In this document: piece after piece, positions 53,421 to 61,183 of the stretch
Position numbering within the stretch: position 1 is the stretch's first letter
Layout of the letters: each line of letters starts with the position of its first letter
DNA from: Poriferisodalis sp965208485
GTDB lineage: Bacteria; Actinomycetota; Acidimicrobiia; Acidimicrobiales; Poriferisodalaceae
Direction of reading: 5' to 3'
NCBI RefSeq assembly: GCF_965208485.1
Contig: NZ_OZ242344.1
Location: 186,001-250,000 of the forward strand
DNA: 64,000 nucleotides
Made by a program: the position numbers and the translations under genes
The notes under the pieces: model-generated
Told to the model about the DNA's origin: nothing
The model's database searches: none
Seen by the model: only the letters and a program-made list of their open reading frames with translations

Positions 53421-53670
53421 GAACCGCCGCCCACGATGACTCAGCGGCCACTGCTGTCGGAATCCTTGAGAGAGCCGCTGCCCGCGACGGGGCCGAATCA
53501 GACGCAGCCCGCCGCCTAACCAACGGCAGCCTGCCACCTGAGCTCCGCGGCTAGTGACAGGTCGCTTGAGCTGGTGAGGGGGCAGTCCGTGACGGGGCAA
53601 AGAACGCCTCGAGAACTAGAAGATCGGCTGACCGCTTGTCCCGGGAGAGTGAGTGGCTATTGCGGGTGTT
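53421..53670. other. Spacer after HNH remnant
   Basis: About 250 bp. A short frame to 53554 (ATAVGILERAAARDGAESDA) is not recognised and is probably debris. Confidence 0.35.
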
Positions 53671-54546
53671 TCAGCCAAGTAGGTGGGTTGTGACTGCCGC
53701 CACGACTGCCGCGGGCTGCTCGTAGGGGAGCATGTGGCCGGCGCCCTCGACGAGTTCGACAGAGGCGTCGGGCAGCGCCGCCTGCCACGCGTCGGCGTAG
53801 ACGGGCGGGATCAGGCGGTCCTGGCGGCCCCACACCAGCAGCGTCGGTACCGTTACCCGGTAGGCCCGCTCGGAGAAGCGCCGGTTGGGGATCGGGAACA
53901 GGATCTTGCCGGCCATGCCCTGCTGGCGGGCACGGGCCACCATGAACTGGGTCAGCGTGGCGTTGTCGGAGAAGTCCGCGCCGCCGGTCAGCACTTCCTC
54001 GCCGACGTTCGGATCGGCGAAGAGGACTTCGGCGAGCTCGTAGGGCAGCATCGCGAAGATGTCGGAAATCGGATGATCGCCCAGCCACATCCCCGCGGGG
54101 CACAGCAGGGCCATCCGCCCGACCGACTGGGGCCCCAGCGCCGCCATCTCCGCCGCGATCATGCCGCCCATCGAGTGGCCCATCAGGTGCAGTCCGCCGG
54201 CCGTTGGGCCTGTGCCTGAACCAGAGAGCAGGTCCATCTCGGTGGCCACGTCCCAGCCGTGCAATGCGAAGTCCTGCATATCTGAGAGGCGGTCCTCGTC
54301 GCCGTGCTCGCTCCAAGCGGGCCACACCGGCGCCACCGCTCGCAGTCCGGCCGCGGCCAAGCCGTCGAGCACCGGCTCGCCCGGCAGCCAGCCGCCGGCA
54401 CCGTGCAGTGCCAGCACGGTCGCTGTGCCGCCCGAGCCAGCGGCGCCCGCAGGTTCGTAGACGCGCACCGGCGCCGTGACGCCACGCCGGGTCGTGATGA
54501 TGACCTCTTCGAAAGCCGTCGCGGGGGCAGTGTCGGTAGCACTCAT
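53671..54546 (-). CDS. Alpha/beta hydrolase
   Basis: 291 residues. VLALHGAGGWLPGEPVL (oxyanion strand), nucleophile elbow LHLMGHSMGGMIAAEMA, VWGRQDRLIPPVYADAW (acid) and EGAGHMLPYEQP (His) give a complete catalytic triad. Substrate unknown. It is the last gene of a minus-strand group with the LLM oxidoreductase, P450 and acyl-CoA dehydrogenase genes. The region before its ATG is part of a 101-bp repeat. Confidence 0.88.
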   Translation of the reverse strand: MSATDTAPATAFEEVIITTRRGVTAPVRVYEPAGAAGSGGTATVLALHGAGGWLPGEPVLDGLAAAGLRAVAPVWPAWSEHGDEDRLSDMQDFALHGWDVATEMDLLSGSGTGPTAGGLHLMGHSMGGMIAAEMAALGPQSVGRMALLCPAGMWLGDHPISDIFAMLPYELAEVLFADPNVGEEVLTGGADFSDNATLTQFMVARARQQGMAGKILFPIPNRRFSERAYRVTVPTLLVWGRQDRLIPPVYADAWQAALPDASVELVEGAGHMLPYEQPAAVVAAVTTHLLG

Positions 54547-54764
54547 GCCGTGAGTCCTGTGTGTGTCGTGGGGCTGTCGGGTGCGTTGGCTGTGGTGGAC
54601 GTGATGTGCGCCGGGGCCGCGGCGCCTGTCGTGCTTGTGGGGCTCATGCCGTGGGTCCTGTGTGCGTGTTGGTGCGCTGGGGTGCGTGGGCTGTGCTGAC
54701 CATGACCTGCACCGGGGCTGCGGCGGCTGTTGATTCAGGCGGATTCATGCCGGGGGCCCGGGCC
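54544..54764. repeat. Imperfect 101-bp tandem repeat
   Basis: Units begin CATGCCGTGAGTCCTGTGTG (54544), CATGCCGTGGGTCCTGTGTG (54645) and a partial CATGCCGGGGGCC (54746), exactly 101 bp apart. The first unit contains the start codon of the alpha/beta hydrolase on the minus strand. Confidence 0.8.
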
Positions 54765-56033
54765 TCAGGGCGCCTCGGGGTAGCGGCGGGCGTCGGCCAT
54801 CGTGTCCTCCGGGCGCACGCGCTCGTCCATGGGCTTGCACCACCAGTCGGGGGCGTCGGCGAACTCGTCGCCCCAGATGCCGCGCAGCCCAGGCATCACC
54901 TTCTCTGCGAAGAGCTGGCTGGAGTAGCGGGTCTTCCAGTCGGGCATGTTGCCCATGTGCAGCAGGCAGAACACCGTGCCGACGCGCAGCCGCTTGATCA
55001 TGTCCTCCATGCGCTCGCGCACCGTGTCCGGTGAACCCGCGATCACGTAGCCCCCCTCGACCAGGTCCTTCCAGGTCAATCGCTTGAACAGCGCCTGATT
55101 CTCCTTGCGGAACTGGTCCAGCTTGCCCGCCTGGATGGTCTTGACCGTCCGGTAGCCGGGCGGATCCGCGAAGCCCGGGAAGACGTGCAGGCAGCGGTTG
55201 AAGAAGTACAGCATGTGCTCGCTGTACAGCTCCTCCGCCTCGGCATCGGTGGCCGCCGTGCAGATGATCTGCGCGAACCCGGCGCGGCCCGGCGAGAGGC
55301 TCTTGTCCAGTTCGCTCACCCGGCTCCAGTACCCGTCCATCAGCGTCTGGCCGGCCAGATAGCCGTTGAAGCTCAGGTACGAGTAGTTGTAGTCGTTCTC
55401 GAGGCAGAAGTCCCAAGTCTCGATCGAGCCGCCGCCAGGGATGTAGACCGGCGGGTGCGGCTGCTGGATCGGCTTGGGCCAGCAGTTGACGTAGCGCAGC
55501 TGGGTGTACTTGCCGTCGAAGGCGAACACGTCGGGATTGGTCCACGCCTCCATGATCAGGTCGTGGGCCTCGTAGTACTTCTCGCGGGTCAGCGCGGGGA
55601 TCTGGCCGTAGGTGAAGTTGGTGTCCATCGGGGTGCCCACCGGGAACCCCGCAACCAGCCGGCCGCCGCTGAGGCAGTCGAGCATGGCGAACTCCTCAGC
55701 CACCCGGTGCGGCGGGTTGTACAGCGCGATCGAGTTGCCGATCACGCAGATCGCCGCCTGTGAGGTCCGCCGGGCCAGGCCTGCCGCGATGATGTTGGGG
55801 CTCGGCATGATGCCGTAGGCGTTCTGGTGATGCTCGTTGACGCCGATGCCGTCGAACCCCAGTTCGTCGGCGAACTCGAGCTGGTCCATGTACTCGTGGT
55901 ACACGCCGTTGGCGCGTTCGGGATCGAACAGCGAGCCGTCGATGTCCACCCAGACCGACCGGTGCTCGGTCTTGAAGTCGTCGGGCAGGTCCGGCCAAGG
56001 CATCAGGTTGAACCAGCAGAACTTGACGGTCAT
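54765..56033 (-). CDS. LLM class flavin/F420-dependent oxidoreductase
   Basis: 422 residues. ATG 56033 has AAGGAG 6 nt upstream. The bacterial luciferase-like barrel shows FDGIGVNEHHQNAYGIMPSP, CVIGNSIALYNPP, GRLVAGFPVGTPMDTNF and VIAGSPDTVRERMEDMIKRL. Such enzymes oxygenate or reduce substrates with FMN or F420; cofC in this window shows F420 is probably made. It lies between P450 and hydrolase genes in a likely catabolic cluster. Confidence 0.9.
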   Translation of the reverse strand: MTVKFCWFNLMPWPDLPDDFKTEHRSVWVDIDGSLFDPERANGVYHEYMDQLEFADELGFDGIGVNEHHQNAYGIMPSPNIIAAGLARRTSQAAICVIGNSIALYNPPHRVAEEFAMLDCLSGGRLVAGFPVGTPMDTNFTYGQIPALTREKYYEAHDLIMEAWTNPDVFAFDGKYTQLRYVNCWPKPIQQPHPPVYIPGGGSIETWDFCLENDYNYSYLSFNGYLAGQTLMDGYWSRVSELDKSLSPGRAGFAQIICTAATDAEAEELYSEHMLYFFNRCLHVFPGFADPPGYRTVKTIQAGKLDQFRKENQALFKRLTWKDLVEGGYVIAGSPDTVRERMEDMIKRLRVGTVFCLLHMGNMPDWKTRYSSQLFAEKVMPGLRGIWGDEFADAPDWWCKPMDERVRPEDTMADARRYPEAP

Positions 56034-56058
56034 GCGGGGCTCCTTCGGGGGTCGAATT

Positions 56059-56103
56059 CAGGCGGGGCAGTTTCAGGCGGGGCAGTTTCAGGCAGGGCAG
56101 TTT
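56059..56103. repeat. 15-bp tandem repeat, three copies
   Basis: CAGGCGGGGCAGTTT at 56059, 56074 and (one change) 56089, between the P450 stop and the LLM gene on the minus strand. Confidence 0.95.
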
Positions 56104-57446
56104 CAGTCGAGCAATCGTCTCGGCTGCTTGCGGGTGACGCGGACCGGCAGGTGGGTGTAGCCGTGGATGAACGATGAGAGCGAGCGCTGGGGCTCGGCTT
56201 GGATTTCGATGCGCTCGAAGCGCGGCAGGATCTCCTCCCACAGGACCCGCAATTGCAGCTCGGCCAGCCGGCTGCCCAAGCAGTAGTGAAAGCCGTAGCC
56301 GAACGAGAGGTGACGGTCGGCGTTGTGACGCTCGATGTCGAGATCGTCGGCGTCCTCGCCGAAGATCTCCTCGTCGCGGTTGGCCGATATGTACCACATC
56401 AGCACTTGCTCGTCCTTGCGGATCTGGCGACCGCCGATCTCGCAGTCGGCGGTGGCGGTGCGCCGCATGTAGGCCAGCGGCGTCTGCCAGCGGATGATCT
56501 CCGGCACGAAGGTGGCGATGAGCTCGGGATTCGCGTTGAGCTTGTCGTACTGATCGGGGTACTTGTTGAGCGCGTACACGCTGCCCGACATCGTGTTGCG
56601 TGTCGTGTCGTTGCCGCCCACGATCAGCAGGATCAGGTTGCCGAGGTGGGCCGCGGCCCCCATGTGGCTGGTGGCCTCGCCGTGGACCAGCATCGAGATC
56701 ATGTCGTTGCCGGGATTCGCCCGCCGCTCTTCCCACAGCCGCTCGAAGTACGGCAGGCAGTCGGAGAACTCCTCGCGCCGCTGGGCGCTGGTCTCGACGA
56801 TGCCGTCGGGACTGGGGATGGTGGTGACCAGGTCGGACCAGCGGGTGAGCTTGCTGCGGTCTTCCAGCGGGAAGTCGAACAGGGTTGCCAGCATCAGCGT
56901 GGTCAGCTCGACCGACACCGTGTCGACCCAGTCGAACGTCTCGCCCTCTGGCAGGGAGTCGAGCACCCTCGTCGCGCGTTCGCGGATGAGCGACTCGAGG
57001 TTGCGCAGGTTGGTCGGGGCCATCATCGGCTGGACGGTGCGGCGCTGGCGCCGGTGCTCGGGCGCGTCCATGGTGATGAACGAATCCAGCGGCGTCGTGG
57101 GAGGCATGTCGGTGTCTGCGGGCGGCCCGATGGTGATGCCGTGCGCTGAGCAGAACGTCTTGTCGTCGCTCTCCACCCCTCGGACATCGGCCCACTTCGT
57201 CACCGACCAGTAGCGCCCCGCCGATCCCAACTCGTTGAGGTGGACCGGATCTTCCCGTCGCAGGCGTGCGAAGTAGTCGTGCCAGCGGTCCTCCCGGAAC
57301 AGGTGAGGGTTCAACGGGTTGATCTCATCGATGGACAGATCGGCGGCTGGCGGGAAGCCTGCGCCGAAGTGCGCTTGCTCCCGATCGGGACTCACCACGG
57401 TGCCGGCCCGCCATTCCTCCCGTTCGGCCTCAGTTGCGATTGCCAT
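56103..57446 (-). CDS. Cytochrome P450
   Basis: 447 residues from ATG 57446. The I-helix is LLIVGGNDTTRNTMSG, the K-helix ExxR is in VPEIIRWQTP, and the heme loop is HLSFGYGFHYCLGSRLAE with the thiolate Cys. The overall pattern resembles soluble bacterial P450s such as the CYP124/125/142 group, which hydroxylate branched lipids or sterols; the substrate is not certain. An acyl-CoA dehydrogenase lies upstream and an LLM oxidoreductase downstream. Confidence 0.94.
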   Translation of the reverse strand: MAIATEAEREEWRAGTVVSPDREQAHFGAGFPPAADLSIDEINPLNPHLFREDRWHDYFARLRREDPVHLNELGSAGRYWSVTKWADVRGVESDDKTFCSAHGITIGPPADTDMPPTTPLDSFITMDAPEHRRQRRTVQPMMAPTNLRNLESLIRERATRVLDSLPEGETFDWVDTVSVELTTLMLATLFDFPLEDRSKLTRWSDLVTTIPSPDGIVETSAQRREEFSDCLPYFERLWEERRANPGNDMISMLVHGEATSHMGAAAHLGNLILLIVGGNDTTRNTMSGSVYALNKYPDQYDKLNANPELIATFVPEIIRWQTPLAYMRRTATADCEIGGRQIRKDEQVLMWYISANRDEEIFGEDADDLDIERHNADRHLSFGYGFHYCLGSRLAELQLRVLWEEILPRFERIEIQAEPQRSLSSFIHGYTHLPVRVTRKQPRRLLD

Positions 57447-57606
57447 GTAGGTCACCCGCCAAACGAGGACTCGGCTGTGTCGAGCCGCGGGGCATCGACG
57501 CCTAGCTTGCCAACTCTAGGGGCAGCGCGGGTAGGTGAGCCTTCCGTTGCCGCACCCGTTGCCTCCCGCTCTAGTTCCCAAACTCGATTTGGTACGGGCT
57601 TCTCGG

Positions 57607-57645
57607 GCCGCTCGGGCCGCGGCTTCGCCTGCCGGCTCAGCCTCT
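57607..57645. repeat. Dispersed 39-bp repeat, copy 2
   Basis: Identical over 39 bp to 21971-22009. It overlaps the stop codon of the acyl-CoA dehydrogenase. Both copies have a variable hairpin and then GAGCGGGA further along in the direction of transcription. Confidence 0.85.
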
Positions 57646-58799
57646 CAGGGCGAAGACTCGCGGGGCAGGCCGAGCACTCGCTCGCCGATGATGTTGCGCT
57701 GGATCTCGCTGGTGCCTCCGGCGATGCGCGATCCCGGCGCGTACAGAAACCTCTCCGTCGCGCCCGAGTCGAGCATGGCCTCGGCGCCACGCAGGCCTGC
57801 AGACACGCCAGCCTCGTCGTAGCGCAGCTCGCTGCCTGCAAGCTTGGACACGGGCGCCATGCGCGGATCGGCCCCGTGCAGCTCCATGAGCGCCGCCAAG
57901 GCGCTGCCCCGGGCGAGCAGGTCGGCGAGCGACTGCCGACCCAGCGGTCCTGCATCTCCCGCCACGTCGATCATCTGCGCGAGCCGCCTTCTCAGGCTGA
58001 TCACCCCGGCCGCACCCGAGCCGCCGCGCTCGTCCTCCAGCACCGCCATCGCCACGCCCCAGCCCCCGCCTCGCTCGCCCAGCAGCGCATCGCCCCCCAT
58101 GGCGACATCGTCGAAGAACACCTCGCAGAATTCGCTGGCGCCGGTCATCTGGCGGATGGGACGGACCTCGACGCCGGGCAGCTTCATGTCGAGCAGGAAG
58201 AAGCTGATGCCGCGGTGCTTCGGCGCGTCGGGCTCGGTGCGGGCCATCAAGATGCCGTATTCCGCGAACTGCGCGTTGGAGGACCAGACCTTCTGACCGT
58301 TCAGCACGAACCCGCCGCCGTCGGGCACTGCTGCAGAGGTGAGCCCGCCGAGATCCGAGCCGTTCCCGGGTTCGCTGAAGAGCTGGCACCAGAGCATCTC
58401 GCCGGTGAGGGTGGGACGCAGGAACTGTTCCCGCTGAGCATCGGTACCCGAGCGCATGATCGCCTCGCCGGCGAGGATCACGCCCTGCATGTTCAAGTAC
58501 GGCGCCACGCTGGCGCGCTCGCATTCCTCCATCCAGACCACGGTGTGGTCCCGGCTCAAGCCCTGACCGCCGTGGGCGATCGGCCAGTGCAGTCCGGCCC
58601 ATCCCTCGTCGTAGCAGTAGCGCTGCCAGACCCGGGCCTGATCGTGCAGGTCCGGGGCCAGGATCGCACCGTACGCGGGGCAGGCTACGCCGTCTGCGAC
58701 CGCGTCCGCTAGGAATTCTGCGGTGCGGCACCTGAACGCTGCCAAGCCCGAGGCATCGAGTCCGGGTATGGCGGCTGCTGGAACTGTCGCGGCGTCCAT
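57645..58799 (-). CDS. Acyl-CoA dehydrogenase family protein
   Basis: 384 residues from ATG 58799; TACCGT lies 7 nt upstream on the minus strand, so it is probably leaderless. Motifs: WCQLFSEPGNGSDLGGLTSA, GQKVWSSNAQFAEYGILMART and the C-terminal GGTSEIQRNIIGERVLGLPR. The last is the typical acyl-CoA dehydrogenase signature. It starts the minus-strand cluster leading to P450, LLM and hydrolase genes. Confidence 0.92.
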   Translation of the reverse strand: MDAATVPAAAIPGLDASGLAAFRCRTAEFLADAVADGVACPAYGAILAPDLHDQARVWQRYCYDEGWAGLHWPIAHGGQGLSRDHTVVWMEECERASVAPYLNMQGVILAGEAIMRSGTDAQREQFLRPTLTGEMLWCQLFSEPGNGSDLGGLTSAAVPDGGGFVLNGQKVWSSNAQFAEYGILMARTEPDAPKHRGISFFLLDMKLPGVEVRPIRQMTGASEFCEVFFDDVAMGGDALLGERGGGWGVAMAVLEDERGGSGAAGVISLRRRLAQMIDVAGDAGPLGRQSLADLLARGSALAALMELHGADPRMAPVSKLAGSELRYDEAGVSAGLRGAEAMLDSGATERFLYAPGSRIAGGTSEIQRNIIGERVLGLPRESSP

Positions 58800-58874
58800 C
58801 ACCGTCACGGTAGCCGTGGCCGTGCACGCTGAGTCCGGCTGCCGCGCCCACCGCGCTGCAACTGGGCGCAGCCG

Positions 58875-58880
58875 TAACAT
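58875..58880 (+). promoter_or_regulatory. Probable -10 box deciding the M20 peptidase start
   Basis: TAACAT is followed by 7 nt and ATG 58888, no Shine-Dalgarno sequence. Confidence 0.45.
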
Positions 58881-58887
58881 CGCCTTC

Positions 58888-60252
58888 ATGGGTGATCTTG
58901 ACCACACTGACCCGGCGCTGACCAGCGAGACCATCGATCTGCTCCAGCAGTTGATCCGCAACGCCTGCGTCAACGACGGCACCGTCGAATCGGGCGAGGA
59001 GGTCCGCAACAGCGACCTGCTGGAGACATTCCTGGAAGGCGCCGGCGTCGATGTCGAGAGCTTCGAGTCTGAGCCGGGTCGCCGTTCGCTCGTGGCGCGT
59101 ATATCCGGCACCGATCCGTCAGCGCCGAAGCTGTGCCTGATGGGCCACACCGACGTGGTGCCGGTCAACCCAGACGGTTGGAGCCGGGACCCCTTCGGCG
59201 GCGAGTTGGTGGACGGCGAAGTGTGGGGACGCGGTGCGGTCGACATGCTCAACCTCACGTCGTCCATGGCCGTGGCATTCCGCCACGTCGCCCGCAGCGG
59301 CTACCGGCCCAAAGGCGACGTCATCTATTTCGGCGTCGCCGACGAGGAGGCCGGCGGTGCCTACGGCGCGAAGTGGATGGCGGAGCACCATTGGGACGCC
59401 ATCGAGTGCGACTACGTGCTGACCGAATTCGGCGGAATGCCCAATCACACGCCCCAGGGCACCAAGATCACGCTGGCGGCGGGGGAGAAGGGCATCGGCT
59501 GGCGGCGTCTGGTCGTGCGAGGCACGCCCGGTCATGGCTCGATGCCGTTCGGCACCGACAACGCGCTCATCAAGGCGGCAGAAATCGTGCGGCGCATTGC
59601 CGACTACCGCCCCGCACCGCAGCTCACCGAGCTGTGGCAGCACCACGTCTCGACGCTGCGGGTCAACGACGAGACCCGCGAAGCACTGCTCGACCCGGCC
59701 CGCGTCTGGGACGCTGTTGCCGGCATCGAGTCGCCGGGCCTCGCACGACACCTGCACGCATGCAGCCACACCACCTTCAGCCCCAACGTCGTGGGCGGCG
59801 GCAACAAGACCAACATCATCCCCGACAAAGTCGAGATCGAGATCGACATCCGCACCGCACCCGGCGACCCCGTCGAGGTCGACGAGCACCTGCGGGCAGC
59901 GCTCGGCGAACTGTTCGACGAGGTGGAGATCGAGCACCTCCACGACGATCCAGCCAGCTTCTCGCCGACCAACACGCCGATGTGGCAGCTGCTCAGCGAA
60001 CTCGTCGCCAAGGCGCATCCGGGCGCACCGGTGATCCCGCAGCTGATCGTGGGCGCGACCGACGCCCGGTTCTTCCGCCTCAAGGGGGCAGTGGCCTACG
60101 GCGCGGGCCTGTTCAGCAATCGGATCGACTCCAACGACTTCATGCTGCGCTTTCACGGCAACGACGAGCGCGTCGACACCGACTCGCTCGCGCTCACGAC
60201 GCAGCTGTGGGTCGACGTGATCCGCAGTCTCGGCGACGCTGTGAACAGCTAG
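58888..60252 (+). CDS. M20 family metallopeptidase
   Basis: 454 residues from ATG 58888. The metal-binding blocks are LMGHTDVVPV (His, with Asp two residues later), GRGAVDMLN (Asp), ADEEAGGAYGA (Glu-Glu) and RIDSNDFMLRFHGNDERV (C-terminal His). It would hydrolyse a peptide, N-acyl amino acid or related amide with two zinc ions. Together with the D-aminoacylase downstream it may feed amino acid salvage (inference). Confidence 0.9.
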   Translation: MGDLDHTDPALTSETIDLLQQLIRNACVNDGTVESGEEVRNSDLLETFLEGAGVDVESFESEPGRRSLVARISGTDPSAPKLCLMGHTDVVPVNPDGWSRDPFGGELVDGEVWGRGAVDMLNLTSSMAVAFRHVARSGYRPKGDVIYFGVADEEAGGAYGAKWMAEHHWDAIECDYVLTEFGGMPNHTPQGTKITLAAGEKGIGWRRLVVRGTPGHGSMPFGTDNALIKAAEIVRRIADYRPAPQLTELWQHHVSTLRVNDETREALLDPARVWDAVAGIESPGLARHLHACSHTTFSPNVVGGGNKTNIIPDKVEIEIDIRTAPGDPVEVDEHLRAALGELFDEVEIEHLHDDPASFSPTNTPMWQLLSELVAKAHPGAPVIPQLIVGATDARFFRLKGAVAYGAGLFSNRIDSNDFMLRFHGNDERVDTDSLALTTQLWVDVIRSLGDAVNS

Positions 60253-60315
60253 CGCACGAGACGCGGCTCCGGCGAGTGCCCGCTTGTCGGGGATCGCGCT
60301 TGCGAATGCGATGCT

Positions 60316-61020
60316 TCAGCCTGTGCATGCCATCCGTGGCTCGATGTGCGGAACGCGTCCGGCTCGCAGCGAGATCACCGAGCCGTCCTCATCGACTTCC
60401 CACACGACGCGCTTGTCGATGTCGGGGGCGTCCACCGGCACGTACTGGATCGCCGAGAGCCCGGGGCCGTCTTCGATGCGGTCGCCGAAGGCTTCGACGA
60501 TCTCGCTGCGGGTGGAGCCGATGCCGTAGCCCGAAACGGTGGTGATCGGCCCGGCTTCGATGTCGACCCTGACGATTTCGGCATCGACGGCTAAGAATCG
60601 GACGCCTTCGGGGCCGTTCTGGACCGTGTAGTAGCGGCACGCATCGCTGCCCCCCGGCACGGCGATCAGCAGTGCGCCGACAGCAGTTCGGGCGTCGTCG
60701 AGCGAGTGGCCGATCTGCACCGGTCCCAAGCCGGCTGTCGAGAGCTTCGACTCGACCGTCACGTCGGGAACTGCGGCCTCGTCCGATGCCGCTTCGTCAT
60801 CGGCGGCTGCCGTTGTGGGCGGGGTGGTGGCTACGGCGGGCACATCGGCCTCCGCGTCGGTCATGGCCCCGTCTGCTGCGACGGTGACTGTCGTTGCATC
60901 CGTGTCATCGTTGCTGAGCAGACCGCAAGCGCTGACCAGCAGTGCCGTGGCGGTCGCCGCCGCAATGACACGCCAAGGTGCGGCGGTGCCTCCGATACGG
61001 GAGTCCAGTTGGTGCACCAC
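60316..61020 (-). CDS. Hypothetical lipoprotein
   Basis: 234 residues from GTG 61020, with AGGAAGG upstream. The signal VIAAATATALLVSAC ends in a lipobox; a Thr/Ala/Asp-rich linker follows. The folded part begins SKLSTAGLGPVQIGHSLDDA and has a repeated SxxG...A.G.lI pattern (IGSTRSEIVEAFGDRIED) seen in some beta-lactamase-inhibitor-like exported proteins. The function is unknown. Confidence 0.7.
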   Translation of the reverse strand: MVHQLDSRIGGTAAPWRVIAAATATALLVSACGLLSNDDTDATTVTVAADGAMTDAEADVPAVATTPPTTAAADDEAASDEAAVPDVTVESKLSTAGLGPVQIGHSLDDARTAVGALLIAVPGGSDACRYYTVQNGPEGVRFLAVDAEIVRVDIEAGPITTVSGYGIGSTRSEIVEAFGDRIEDGPGLSAIQYVPVDAPDIDKRVVWEVDEDGSVISLRAGRVPHIEPRMACTG

Positions 61021-61183
61021 AATCGCCCTTCCTGTCACAGTCCGCTGGAGTCGGCATCCACTCGAGAGTGGCATCCACCTGAGAGTACTGAAGCTGGTGC
61101 AGGGTCGAGGAGACAACTGCGGGCTGCCTCGCTGCAGGCGTAAGCTCGGCGACCGCGAGAGTGGACGAGCAGGGGAGCGCGCG

